Assembly: GCF_021731785.1 (NCBI RefSeq)
Contig: NZ_JAKFWS010000086.1
Location: forward strand, 1-35,588
Source: Methylocystis sp.
GTDB lineage: Bacteria; Pseudomonadota; Alphaproteobacteria; Rhizobiales; Beijerinckiaceae
DNA: 35,588 bases
Reading direction: 5' to 3'
The translations under genes and the position numbers were made by a program. The notes under the pieces were generated by a model. That model was not told where the DNA came from and did not search any database. It saw nothing but the letters and a program-made list of their open reading frames with translations. The first letter of the stretch is position 1. Every line of letters begins with the position of its first letter. Of this stretch, positions 20,493-28,254 are shown piece by piece.

Positions 20493-21272
20493 ATGGCCCT
20501 GAGCACAACGCGATTCGCGCGCGGCGTCGCGGCATTCGGCTTCTGCTTCGGACTTTGGCCTCAGGTCGGCGCCTCGGCGCAGTCGCCGGAGCATATCGCC
20601 GCCGCGACGGCGATTTTGGAGAAATCCCCCGTTCGCGCCAACTGCGCGCCGGCGCAGGAGGATTTTCTGGGCTGGCCGGCGAATCTCATTCAAAGATGCG
20701 AATATCAATATGACGACATGCCGGGCCTCGCCTATGTGCTTGACGTGAAGCCAGAAACTCTGGCGCGCTGGGTCGAGGCCGGATGCAGCGCGCTCATGGT
20801 CGGCGCCAGCCACTGTTTCGATCGGACGCTAAAATGCGCGCTCGATAGCTCGGGCGTTACCTTTGTCGTCGCCGGCAATCTGATCGCAATGCGCAAGGGG
20901 GTGAAGCAGAACCGCTTCTATCGCAACGGCGTCGCGATCGTCGCGCCGAAAAGCGGTGCGCCCGGCGCCGTCCCGATCGCGGAGCAGGAGCCGATTGCGC
21001 ATATTGCGGAAAAGGACGTGTCGGCGATGCTCGACCGCGGCGGCGTCGCGTTCTGGAACACGATGCCCTATCAATTCGCGGTCAAGGCCATCGACCTGGG
21101 CGTGCCGGCGGAGATGAATACGCCGGACAGGCGCGAGAAATGGCTCGAAATCGTGCGCGTTGAGATGCTCAAAGCGCTGGAGAGCCCGGAGAACCGCTTT
21201 CTTTCGGGCTGGATGTCGGCGCATCCGATCACTCTGCGCGCGGGAGAATGCCCGGACTCGCGGGATCCGTGA
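20493..21272 (+). CDS. secreted protein of unknown function, six cysteines in mature form
   Basis: I do not recognise this 259-residue protein. It has a clear Sec signal peptide with a likely AxA cleavage (GASA) after residue 29. The mature part carries six cysteines (about C51, C69, C98, C108, C115, C254), which could form three disulfides in the periplasm. No lipobox, membrane span or catalytic motif stands out. The start is well supported by GGGAGG five bases before ATG 20493. QueF follows 46 bases downstream on the same strand and may be co-transcribed, but no functional link is evident. Confidence 0.75.
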   Translation: MALSTTRFARGVAAFGFCFGLWPQVGASAQSPEHIAAATAILEKSPVRANCAPAQEDFLGWPANLIQRCEYQYDDMPGLAYVLDVKPETLARWVEAGCSALMVGASHCFDRTLKCALDSSGVTFVVAGNLIAMRKGVKQNRFYRNGVAIVAPKSGAPGAVPIAEQEPIAHIAEKDVSAMLDRGGVAFWNTMPYQFAVKAIDLGVPAEMNTPDRREKWLEIVRVEMLKALESPENRFLSGWMSAHPITLRAGECPDSRDP

Positions 21273-21318
21273 GCCGGTTGCCGCTTGACGCCGCCGACGC
21301 GGCGGCATTGTTACGCGC

Positions 21319-21780
21319 ATGACCAAGACGCATAAGGGCGCCGCGCTGCTCGGCCGGCAGGCCGCGCTGCCGGCTTCGCCGGACGAGGCTGAACTCGACC
21401 TCGTGCCCAACCCGCACAAGGACGCGACCTATTTGGTGCGCTTCACCGCGCCGGAGTTCACCGCGCTCTGCCCGGTGACGGGCCAGCCAGATTTCGCGCA
21501 TATCGTCATCGACTATGTCCCTGCCGAATGGCTGGTCGAGTCGAAGGCGCTTAAGCTTTATCTCGGAAGTTTTCGCAACCACGGCGCCTTTCACGAGGAC
21601 TGCACGCTGCGAATCGCGCGCGATCTCGTCGCGGCGCTGGCGCCGAAATGGCTGCGCATCGGCGGCTATTGGTATCCGCGCGGCGGCATGCCGATCGATG
21701 TTTTCTGGCAGACCGGCGCGCCGCCAGAAGGACTCTGGCTTCCGGACCAGGGCGTTCCGCCCTATCGCGGGCGAGGCTAG
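21319..21780 (+). CDS. queF: NADPH-dependent 7-cyano-7-deazaguanine reductase
   Basis: This 153-residue single-domain (YkvM-type) QueF reduces the nitrile preQ0 to the amine preQ1 in queuosine biosynthesis. The catalytic C51 lies in [14 protein letters not shown], with D58 as its partner. The conserved NADPH/substrate segment [21 protein letters not shown] follows, starting at E74. The C-terminal [16 protein letters not shown] is also typical. QueC, which makes the substrate preQ0, is encoded at 28995-29729, so two pathway steps are in this window. Confidence 0.97.
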   Translation: MTKTHKGAALLGRQAALPASPDEAELDLVPNPHKDATYLVRFTAPEFTALCPVTGQPDFAHIVIDYVPAEWLVESKALKLYLGSFRNHGAFHEDCTLRIARDLVAALAPKWLRIGGYWYPRGGMPIDVFWQTGAPPEGLWLPDQGVPPYRGRG

Positions 21781-21891
21781 GCTATTGCGGGTCCAAACTT
21801 CGCGCCCTTGTGCGCCCGCCAACAAATCGCCTACCTATGCGCCGCTACGGTCTCCTGACGCCGAGACCGTCCGATCACCGGGCGAGCGACG

Positions 21892-22512
21892 ATGAAGCTT
21901 CGGACTTTTTTCTCGATCTTCTTTCTGTTGCTCGTCGCATTGGCAGGCGCCAATTTGGCGTTAGGCGTTTTTCTGGAAAGGGCTCAGCGGGATCTGGAGA
22001 CCTCGCATCGCGAGTTGCAATCCCTGACGACGCTTGCTGAGGATTTGGTTTTTTCCTCGCAGTGGCAGACGCGCTTTGCGAGAGGTTACATCTCGAACAG
22101 CGATACGAGAAGAGTTGAGTGGTACAACACGATCGAAGCCATTCTAAACGGCAAAGTCGCTCGACCGAAAGACTATGATTTTGGCTATTGGGACCTCGTG
22201 AACGCCGGAATCATTCCGCCGCCCGAAAAGAAAAGCGACGGCGGAGTTTCCATCGAAGACCGCTTCTTAAGCCAAAATGTCACTGCGCATGAATTGAACA
22301 AGCTTAAGGAAGCGCGAAGCTTCCTGGACCGGGTAGTCGTTATCGAACGCACCGCAATGCATGCGGTTGATGGCGAATTCGATGACGGCGCCGGGACCTT
22401 TTCCCGCAAGGGTAAGCCTGATCGCGCTCTGGCGACAAAGCTGCTGTTTAGCGACGAATACCGCAAGCTCAATGGAGATCTGACGCGAGAATTGCCCAGA
22501 TGCAGGACTTGA
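21892..22512 (+). CDS. N-terminal half of a frameshifted adenylate cyclase (membrane anchor and sensor)
   Basis: This 206-residue frame has one N-terminal membrane segment (FFSIFFLLLVALAGANLALGV) and a helical extracytoplasmic region, and then ends. The next frame resumes with the rest of the sensor, a second membrane segment, HAMP and the cyclase. The natural join is at TRE/IAQMQDLIRH: one extra A after 22491 (GAAATT instead of GAATT) would restore a single protein of about 550 residues. The half-protein alone would lack catalysis. It may be a true mutation, a phase-variable site or a sequencing error. Confidence 0.8.
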   Translation: MKLRTFFSIFFLLLVALAGANLALGVFLERAQRDLETSHRELQSLTTLAEDLVFSSQWQTRFARGYISNSDTRRVEWYNTIEAILNGKVARPKDYDFGYWDLVNAGIIPPPEKKSDGGVSIEDRFLSQNVTAHELNKLKEARSFLDRVVVIERTAMHAVDGEFDDGAGTFSRKGKPDRALATKLLFSDEYRKLNGDLTRELPRCRT

Positions 22513-23543
22513 TCCGGCATAGGTACGCTGAGCGGATTTCACAAGAACAGGCGTTCGCCAACCAATTGTTTGAAGCCAACTCATATTTGAATATCGGATT
22601 GTTTGGAGTGGTTGTTTTTTCCCTGATATTCTTACGCAACCGCTTCGCGGTTCGCGCGTCGAAGCTCATGGCGGTCGTTCGCGAGATCGGTTCGGGAAAT
22701 CTGGCCGCTCAAGCCGCGGTCTTCGGCAGCGACGAGATCAGCGAACTCGCCACGACCATCAACGCGATGGCTGCAAATCTGAACGTCGCTTTCGACAAGC
22801 TCGAAGACAAGATAAAGCTTTCGGGCAAAGCCTTGTCGGACCTGGAGATCGAACGCTCCCGCTCGGAAAAGCTGCTGCACAACATTCTTCCCGCCGCCAT
22901 CGCCGAACGGCTGCGCGGCGGAGAAGAGACGATCGCGGAAGTTTTCCCTGAAGTTACGGTATTTTTCTCCGACATTGTCGGATTCACCGAGCTCTCGGCA
23001 AAGCTTGGACCGCACGCGACCGTCAACATGCTCAACGCCATATTCGAAAAATTCGACGAATTGGTCGAAACGCACCGCGTCGAAAAAATCAAGACGATCG
23101 GCGACAGCTACATGGTGGTCGGCGGGGTCCCGAACCGGGATCCGTTGCATTGTCAGCACATCGCAAACTTCGCTTTGGACGCGCAAAGTTTCATAACGAA
23201 TTTCGCGGAAGGGCTCCCTTACCCGCTACAGATGCGAACGGGCATCCATACCGGCACAGTGGCGGCCGGCGTCGTGGGAAAAAAGCGATTTTCCTATGAT
23301 CTGTGGGGCGATGTCGTGAATGTCGCCAGCCGCTTCGAATCGACCTCTCAGCCTGACAAGATCCGTGTGTCCGAAGCGGTCAAGGTGCGCCTCCACGACG
23401 ATTATGTGTTCTTGGACGGCGGAATCGTCGAATTGAAAGGCAAGGAGGCGACGCGCTCTTTCTTCCTGATCGGCAAAAAGGCGCTCATGCCTGGAATTTT
23501 GGAGTTCACGACTCCTCGCGCCGCGACCGCCAGTTCATCGTGA
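22500..23543 (+). CDS. C-terminal half of a frameshifted class III adenylate cyclase (TM, HAMP, cyclase)
   Basis: This 347-residue frame has a membrane segment (about 30-46), a HAMP linker and dimerisation helix (about 47-130), and a class III nucleotide cyclase domain (150-330). The metal-binding aspartates are D158 in FFSDIVGFT and D202 in TIGDSYM. K198 and D267 (YDLWGD) are the adenine-selecting pair, so ATP rather than GTP is the expected substrate. N274 and R278 in VNVASRFES stabilise the transition state. The catalytic part is intact. It overlaps the N-terminal half by 13 bases in a different frame, and its ATG 22500 may not be a natural start. The 3' end overlaps the convergent permease gene by 142 bases. 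Confidence 0.88.
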   Translation: MQDLIRHRYAERISQEQAFANQLFEANSYLNIGLFGVVVFSLIFLRNRFAVRASKLMAVVREIGSGNLAAQAAVFGSDEISELATTINAMAANLNVAFDKLEDKIKLSGKALSDLEIERSRSEKLLHNILPAAIAERLRGGEETIAEVFPEVTVFFSDIVGFTELSAKLGPHATVNMLNAIFEKFDELVETHRVEKIKTIGDSYMVVGGVPNRDPLHCQHIANFALDAQSFITNFAEGLPYPLQMRTGIHTGTVAAGVVGKKRFSYDLWGDVVNVASRFESTSQPDKIRVSEAVKVRLHDDYVFLDGGIVELKGKEATRSFFLIGKKALMPGILEFTTPRAATASSS

Positions 23544-24589
23544 CTGCGCCGGGGATAGGCCGCCGTCGGCCCTTTGGTCCGATAGACGAGCGAGGAAATG
23601 ATCCAGCTCGCAATCAGGATTGCGGCGATTGCAATGCCGAAATTGGCCAGATTGCCATTTAGGCTCTGAACGACGCCCCAGATGCCTCCCTCGAAGCCGA
23701 GCTTATCGCCGATCAACCCGAGCGCCTCCACCCCGCCGATGAAAATGGCGACGATCACCGACATCGCGGTCATGACCAGATTGTACCAAAGTTTCCTCAG
23801 CGGATCGTCGAACGCCCAGCCGTAGGCCCCGGTCATCACCACGCTGTCCGTGGTGTCCAATAACGACATGCCGGCGGTGAACAAGGCCGGAAACACCAGA
23901 GTCGTCGAAAACGACATGTCTTGCGCGGCCTGGCCCGCCGAAATTCCGAGCAGGCCAATCTCCGTCGCCGTGTCGAAGCCCAGTCCGAACAGGAAGCCGA
24001 CGACATACATGTGCGGCGACCGCGAAACAAAGCGGAACAAGGGGCGCAAGACCCGGGTGAAAAAGCCTCGCCCGTTGAGCAGACGGTCGAGGTCTTCTTC
24101 AAGAACCGGCTCGCCACGTCTGGCGCGGTTGTATGCCGACCAGACGCCGCTCAGCACAAGAAGATTTGCAAGGCCAATGACGATCAGGAACGAAGCAGAC
24201 GCCACCGTGCCGATGGCGCCGCCGAGGGCTTGAAAGTCATGCGCTTGGCCCTGCATCGCCACGGCCGCCGCGGCCATCATGATCGAAGCGAGCGCAACAA
24301 ACGAGGAGTGGCCGAGCGAGAAGAAAAATCCCACCGAATAGGGGGTTTTGCCATCCTGCATCAATTTGCGGACCACATTGTCGATGGCGGCGATGTGATC
24401 AGCGTCGAAAGCGTGCCGAAGCCCGAACATGAAGGCCAGAACTGCAGCGCCCATTAACCCCGGCCGTTCCGAGAACGCTGTCCACGCCCATGTCCAGGCG
24501 ACAATATTCGCGGCGACGATGAAAACATATGTCGTCGCAACCTTGGCTTTGACGTTTGCTCTTCGGTCGTCGAAAGGATTGAGCGCCAT
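23402..24589 (-). CDS. NiCoT-family nickel/cobalt permease
   Basis: This 395-residue membrane protein of the HoxN/NixA/HupN family imports Ni2+ and/or Co2+. The signature RHAFDADHIAAIDN gives the HX4DH metal motif (H59, D64, H65). The other family motifs are present as FSLGHSSFVAL, GFLFGLGFDTATEIGLL and AGMSLLDTTDSVVMTGAY. About eight membrane spans are visible, and a loop of about 40 charged residues follows the fourth. The last 45 or so residues run antisense to the cyclase end and have no family character, so the ancestral stop was probably earlier. No NikR-type operator or cobalamin riboswitch was found upstream. Ni or Co choice cannot be fixed. Confidence 0.93.
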   Translation of the reverse strand: MALNPFDDRRANVKAKVATTYVFIVAANIVAWTWAWTAFSERPGLMGAAVLAFMFGLRHAFDADHIAAIDNVVRKLMQDGKTPYSVGFFFSLGHSSFVALASIMMAAAAVAMQGQAHDFQALGGAIGTVASASFLIVIGLANLLVLSGVWSAYNRARRGEPVLEEDLDRLLNGRGFFTRVLRPLFRFVSRSPHMYVVGFLFGLGFDTATEIGLLGISAGQAAQDMSFSTTLVFPALFTAGMSLLDTTDSVVMTGAYGWAFDDPLRKLWYNLVMTAMSVIVAIFIGGVEALGLIGDKLGFEGGIWGVVQSLNGNLANFGIAIAAILIASWIISSLVYRTKGPTAAYPRRSHDELAVAARGVVNSKIPGMSAFLPIRKKERVASLPFNSTIPPSKNT

Positions 24590-24896
24590 GTTCCCGCCCG
24601 CCTGCGCAAAATTTTTTCACCGCGTAGTCACTTATCTAACAAAGCTCATACCATTGACCAGCGGGAGCACGCCAGCATGACCGAGCGGATAAGCGTCGCC
24701 TTTGCGGCAAGCGCGGCGATGCGGGACGCAATCCGAACCGGAATGAGCCCGCTTTTCAAATGTTTTGCCGGCGCGGCAAGCAGAAATAGCATGGCTCGCG
24801 CCGAGATCGCCATGTCCGGAATTGGACGGGTCTCAATGAAAAGAGCCGCGACGCGGACAGCGACGGCGATCGTGCGCCCTCGCTTTTTTTAATAGG
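24590..24896. other. 307-base divergent intergenic region between permease and Crp/Fnr genes
   Basis: This gap holds the upstream regions of the divergent NiCoT permease and Crp/Fnr regulator. An AT-rich patch around 24608-24660 is a likely promoter area for the permease. A run of seven T at 24884-24890 sits just before the regulator start. An open frame at 24677-24892 has no family features, and I do not call it. I see no RNA gene or repeat. Confidence 0.4.
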
Positions 24897-25583
24897 ATGC
24901 CGGTCAGCACAAACGACGGGTTAGACATGCTATCGCAGGCGAATATCGCCGAGTGGCGGCTCTGCGCGCCTTCGCTGCGGGAAGCGGACGTCGCTGACGG
25001 CGAAACGCTCTATCGGCAGGGCGAGGAGCCGGGCTTTCTCCATTGTTTGATGCGGGGCGTGGTCAGGCTTTCGCATATCGCCGAGAGCGGGGCGCAGATC
25101 ACGCTCGCCATCGCGCAGGCCGGCGATCTCTTCGGGCGCGTGGCGCCTGGAAGAGCGTCGGCGCACAGCGCGAGCGCCATCGGCGACGCGCGCGTTCTGA
25201 TGTTCGCGCCTTCGGACGTCGACCGTCTCGTCGCGAATAGCTCGTCCTTTGCAAACTTCCTCAGCGCCGGCCTGGAGGCGTCGCGGGAGCGGGCGGAACG
25301 CAAGCTGATCGACCGCCAGACCAAAACAGTCGCGACCCGGCTGATCGAGACTCTCGGCGAGCTTGCGCGCGCTTTCGGCGCGCCTTGCCCGCATGGCTAT
25401 TCGCTGGAGATCAGGCTCACGCAGCAGGACATCGCCGATCTCGTTCACGCGAGCCGCCCGGTCGTGACGCGGATCATGAATGATCTGAGGCGCCGGGGGG
25501 CGCTCGATTATCGGCGCGACCTCATCTGCGTCAATCACCTCGCGCTGCGATCCCTCGCGAAAGAAAAATCCGCCGATCTGTAA
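24897..25583 (+). CDS. Crp/Fnr family transcriptional regulator
   Basis: This 228-residue regulator has an N-terminal cyclic-nucleotide-binding-like beta barrel (about 20-120: DGETLYRQGEEPGFLHCLMRG, AGDLFGRVAPG) and a C-terminal winged helix (about 150-220: RLTQQDIADLVHASRPVVTR, then LRRRGALDY). The PRPxTR-like recognition helix is typical of the family. The Fnr-type N-terminal cysteine cluster is absent, so it is not an oxygen-sensing Fnr; the effector is unknown. A cAMP link with the nearby cyclase is possible but unproven. ATG 24897 has AGG directly adjacent, which is poor spacing; ATG 24927 is an alternative start. Confidence 0.9.
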   Translation: MPVSTNDGLDMLSQANIAEWRLCAPSLREADVADGETLYRQGEEPGFLHCLMRGVVRLSHIAESGAQITLAIAQAGDLFGRVAPGRASAHSASAIGDARVLMFAPSDVDRLVANSSSFANFLSAGLEASRERAERKLIDRQTKTVATRLIETLGELARAFGAPCPHGYSLEIRLTQQDIADLVHASRPVVTRIMNDLRRRGALDYRRDLICVNHLALRSLAKEKSADL

Positions 25584-25666
25584 TGCGGATGACAGACCGC
25601 CTCCGCGCCGCGCCTTAACGACAAGCGCGGCGGCCGATCCGCGCCGCCGGCGAGGGAGGAGCGAAG

Positions 25667-26017
25667 ATGAAATTCATCGCGGCGCGCCTGCATGGCTATC
25701 TCGACTATCTGACGGTTTTGATTTTCCTCGCCGCGCCAACCGTTCTCGGTTTCGGCGGCGTTCCGGCGCAGCTCTCCTGGCTGCTTGCGGCCGTGCATTT
25801 GGCGATGACGCTCGCGACCCGATTTCCGCTTGGGCTCTTTCGGCGGCTGGCGTTCACGCTTCATGGCTGGGTCGAAAGGATTGTTGGCCCGACGCTTATC
25901 GCCATCGCCTTTCTTCCCGATATTTTCAGCGTGAAGCCGGCCTTCGCCTTTTTCGCCGGCATGGGGCTTGTCATTATCGCGGTCGGCTGGCTGACGGATT
26001 ACGCGGACGCGGGATAG
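25667..26017 (+). CDS. small four-helix inner-membrane protein, unknown function
   Basis: This 116-residue protein has four predicted membrane segments: YLTVLIFLAAPTVLGFG, LSWLLAAVHLAMTLAT, IVGPTLIAIAFLPDIFS and FAFFAGMGLVIIAVGWL. It looks like the SPW-repeat type of small membrane proteins, but I am not sure of the family. ATG 25667 is preceded by GGGAGGA at a six-base spacing. It follows the Crp/Fnr gene by 83 bases and may be read from the same transcript. No catalytic motif is visible. Confidence 0.75.
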   Translation: MKFIAARLHGYLDYLTVLIFLAAPTVLGFGGVPAQLSWLLAAVHLAMTLATRFPLGLFRRLAFTLHGWVERIVGPTLIAIAFLPDIFSVKPAFAFFAGMGLVIIAVGWLTDYADAG

Positions 26018-26071
26018 TCTTGCCGTCCTTCGCGACCGCCGAGGCGCAGGTCGACAGATCGTTGACGCTGT

Positions 26072-26098
26072 GGCTACAAGTAGCTACTTATATAGCTA
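26072..26098. promoter_or_regulatory. palindromic operator/promoter of the toxin-antitoxin pair
   Basis: The bases just before the antitoxin ATG contain GCTACAAGTAGC-like dyad symmetry followed by two TAGCTA boxes (26081-26086 and 26093-26098). A TTGACG at 26062-26067 could be a -35 element. Autorepression by the antitoxin at such dyads is usual for Phd/YefM and VapB systems. No Shine-Dalgarno sequence is visible, so the mRNA may be leaderless. Confidence 0.55.
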
Positions 26099-26367
26099 TG
26101 ACCACGGTCTCGATCAAAGACGCGAAGAATCGCCTTACTGAACTCGCTCGCCGGGTTGAGAAGGGCGAGACGATTGTCGTGACGCGCAATGGGCGGCCGG
26201 CCTTCGATCTTGTCCCCCATCGGCGCAAGACCGGGCTGCGGCTTGAGGCCGTGGACGAATTCAAGAAGCGCCATGGCCTCGAATCCCTCGTCACTTTCGT
26301 CGCCGAAGATTTCGACGCGCCCTTGCCGGAAGATTTTCTGCTCCGACAATTGCCCGACGACGCATGA
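26098..26367 (+). CDS. Phd/YefM-type antitoxin
   Basis: This 89-residue antitoxin has the Phd/YefM N-terminal DNA-binding fold (TTVSIKDAKNRLTELARRVE, then ETIVVTRNGRPAFDLVP) and a C-terminal toxin-binding tail rich in acidic residues (EDFDAPLPEDFL). It should neutralise the downstream PIN toxin and repress its own promoter with it. ATG 26098 lies inside the last TAGCTA box. The frame is open to 26020, but the upstream part has no family features. The stop overlaps the toxin start as ATGA. Confidence 0.92.
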   Translation: MTTVSIKDAKNRLTELARRVEKGETIVVTRNGRPAFDLVPHRRKTGLRLEAVDEFKKRHGLESLVTFVAEDFDAPLPEDFLLRQLPDDA

Positions 26368-26753
26368 GGCTGTTGCTCGACACGCATATTCTTCTCGCTT
26401 TAATCGAGAGACGCATCGCCACTTTCGACGCGGGAGTCAGGGCGCTGCTGGTAAATCCAGAGGCGGAGTTTGTGGCGAGCGTCGCCAGCCTCTGGGAGAT
26501 CGCCATCAAATGGCGGCTGGGAAAGCTCGAACTGGCGATCAATCTCGACTCGCTTCCCGAACTGCTCGAAACGATGGGCGTCGAACTTATTTCAATCAAT
26601 GCGCTGCACGCGCTCTGCTCCGTCGACCCAGAGGCGCGCACGCGCGATCCGTTCGATCGTTTGTTGCTTGCACAATGCAAAATCGAAGCGATGCGACTCG
26701 TCACGATCGATCGCGCACTTGTCGATCATCCGCTGGCTGCAAAAACCGCTTAG
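26364..26753 (+). CDS. VapC-family PIN-domain toxin
   Basis: This 129-residue PIN-domain ribonuclease has the four acidic active-site residues: D6 in LLLDTHIL, E45 in SLWEIAIK, D95/D98 in RDPFDRLL and D116 in TIDRAL. Toxins of this family cleave RNA, often tRNA or rRNA, and stop growth when free. Its start overlaps the antitoxin stop by four bases, giving a complete type II module. Pairing of a Phd/YefM-type antitoxin with a PIN toxin is common. Confidence 0.94.
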   Translation: MRLLLDTHILLALIERRIATFDAGVRALLVNPEAEFVASVASLWEIAIKWRLGKLELAINLDSLPELLETMGVELISINALHALCSVDPEARTRDPFDRLLLAQCKIEAMRLVTIDRALVDHPLAAKTA

Positions 26754-26757
26754 CGAC

Positions 26758-27597
26758 TTAGCGTAGAGACTTCGCGAGCCTATCGAAGTCGAGGAGTTCC
26801 TCGATCAGCGCGCCAAGCTCGTCGAGCGGCACTTGCGTCGTGCGGTCCGAGATCGCCGCGCCGGGATCGGGATGCGTCTCGATAAAAATCCCGGCGACGC
26901 CGATGGCGACGGCGGCGCGGGCGAGCGTCGAAACAAAGCGCCGCTCGCCGCCCGACGACGATCCTTGTCCGCCTGGCTGCTGCACGGCGTGGGTCGCGTC
27001 AAAAACAACGGGCGCGCCGGTGGTCTCCTTCAATATCGGCAGCGCCCGCATGTCGGCGACGAGCGCGTTATAGCCGAAGCTCGTTCCCCGCTCGGTGATG
27101 AGGACGCCGGCGGCGCCGGCGTCGCGCGCCTTCTCGACGGCATGGACCATGTCCCAGGGCGCGAGAAACTGTCCTTTCTTGATGTTGACCGGACGGCCGG
27201 TCTTCGCCGCCGCGACGATGAGATCGGTCTGGCGGCAGAGGAAGGCCGGGATCTGCAAGAGGTCGACGACCTTTGCGACGCGCGCGCATTGGGAAACCTC
27301 ATGCACGTCGGTCGTCACCGGCAGGCCGGTCTTATCCTTCACCTTGGCGAAGATCGGCAGGGCCGCCTCAAGCCCGACGCCGCGCGCCGCTTCGCCGCTC
27401 GTGCGGTTCGCCTTGTCGAAGGACGCCTTGAAGACGACGCCGATGTTCAGCCGCTCGCCGAGCCGGGCGAGTTCGTCGGCGATCGTGAACGCAATGTCAG
27501 CGCTTTCCAGCGCGCAGGGGCCAGCGATGAGCGTCAGCGCCAGCTCATTGCCGATTTCGACTCGGCGCGCGCCGTCTCCGATGATTACGCTTGTCAC
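26758..27597 (-). CDS. kdsA: 3-deoxy-8-phosphooctulonate synthase
   Basis: This 279-residue enzyme joins phosphoenolpyruvate and arabinose-5-phosphate to give KDO-8-phosphate for lipopolysaccharide. Family segments are LIAGPCALES, FKASFDKANRTS, TDVHEVSQC, LQIPAFLCRQTDL, NIKKGQFLAPWDM, ERGTSFGYN, FDATHAVQQPGG and FIETHPDPGAAISD. The start is GTG 27597 with AAGG at five bases; the family sequence begins just inside. The UDG-family gene upstream ends 12 bases away on the same strand, so KdsA may be last in a GST-UDG-kdsA transcript, although no pathway link is apparent. Confidence 0.97.
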   Translation of the reverse strand: MTSVIIGDGARRVEIGNELALTLIAGPCALESADIAFTIADELARLGERLNIGVVFKASFDKANRTSGEAARGVGLEAALPIFAKVKDKTGLPVTTDVHEVSQCARVAKVVDLLQIPAFLCRQTDLIVAAAKTGRPVNIKKGQFLAPWDMVHAVEKARDAGAAGVLITERGTSFGYNALVADMRALPILKETTGAPVVFDATHAVQQPGGQGSSSGGERRFVSTLARAAVAIGVAGIFIETHPDPGAAISDRTTQVPLDELGALIEELLDFDRLAKSLR

Positions 27598-27609
27598 TCG
27601 GGCCTTGTC

Positions 27610-28254
27610 TCACGTTTTGATAAGCCGCGCGACTTCTGCGCGCAGCGCCGGCAAGACCTCGGCCTCAAACCAGGGATTGCGCTTCAGCCAACCGCTGTTG
27701 CGCCAGGACGGATGGGGCAGGGGAAAGATCAGCGGCCGGGCGCTCTGAAATTCGCGCCAGCGCGCGACAATGTTTGTAACGCTTGCGCCCCTCGGCAAGG
27801 CGTTGCCCAACCGCGCGAAATGATAGTCCTGGGCATAGCGCCCGATCGCGACGACCGTCTCGATCTGCGGCAGCGTCGCAAATAGGGAGTCGTGCCAGCG
27901 GGCGCGACACTCGGGGCGCGGCGGCAGGTCGCCGCCTGCGGCGTCATTGCCCGGAAAGCAAAAGCCCATAGGTACGATCGCGATGCGCGAAACGTCGTAG
28001 AACGTGTCGCGATCGACGCCCATCCAGTCGCGCAGCCGATCGCCTGAGGGATCATTGAACGGAATCCCGGTTTGATTGACGAGATTGCCGGGCGCCTGGC
28101 TCGCGAGCAGCAGCCGCGCTGTGGGCGACACTCGTAGCACCGGCCTCGGCTCATGCGGCAGTTTCGCGCCTTCGGGCGTTTCCGCGCAGAAACGACAGGC
28201 GCGGATGCGCGCCCTGATCTCGTCGAGTTTCCTGCCGGAGACGCGTCGTATCAT
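27610..28254 (-). CDS. uracil-DNA glycosylase family protein
   Basis: This 214-residue protein belongs to the uracil-DNA glycosylase superfamily (base excision repair). The N-terminal catalytic segment is ASQAPGNLVNQTGIPFNDPS (51-70). The C-terminal DNA-minor-groove motif is PLPHPSWRNSGW. Four cysteines (C20, C23, C99, C116) are spaced like the iron-sulfur ligands of family 4 enzymes, so a [4Fe-4S] cluster is plausible. The substitution pattern in the first motif is not the classic GEAPG of family 4, so activity on uracil is not assured. The ATG overlaps the GST stop by one base (TGATG). The open frame continues upstream to 28581 only as a shadow of the GST gene. Confidence 0.87.
   Translation of the reverse strand: MIRRVSGRKLDEIRARIRACRFCAETPEGAKLPHEPRPVLRVSPTARLLLASQAPGNLVNQTGIPFNDPSGDRLRDWMGVDRDTFYDVSRIAIVPMGFCFPGNDAAGGDLPPRPECRARWHDSLFATLPQIETVVAIGRYAQDYHFARLGNALPRGASVTNIVARWREFQSARPLIFPLPHPSWRNSGWLKRNPWFEAEVLPALRAEVARLIKT

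Noticed and set aside
24590-24680. Possible NikR operator or cobalamin riboswitch before the nickel/cobalt permease
   Set aside because: Only a single GTATGA half-like match is visible, without the TCATAC partner. The leader is too short and lacks the conserved B12 box.
24677-24892. 71-codon plus-strand frame between the permease and the Crp/Fnr gene
   Set aside because: No ribosome binding site, no family features, and a composition typical of GC-rich non-coding frames. The region is better read as divergent regulatory DNA.
26833-27885. 350-codon plus-strand frame opposite kdsA and the UDG-family gene
   Set aside because: KdsA motifs are unmistakable on the minus strand, and the opposite frame crosses two genes without a domain.
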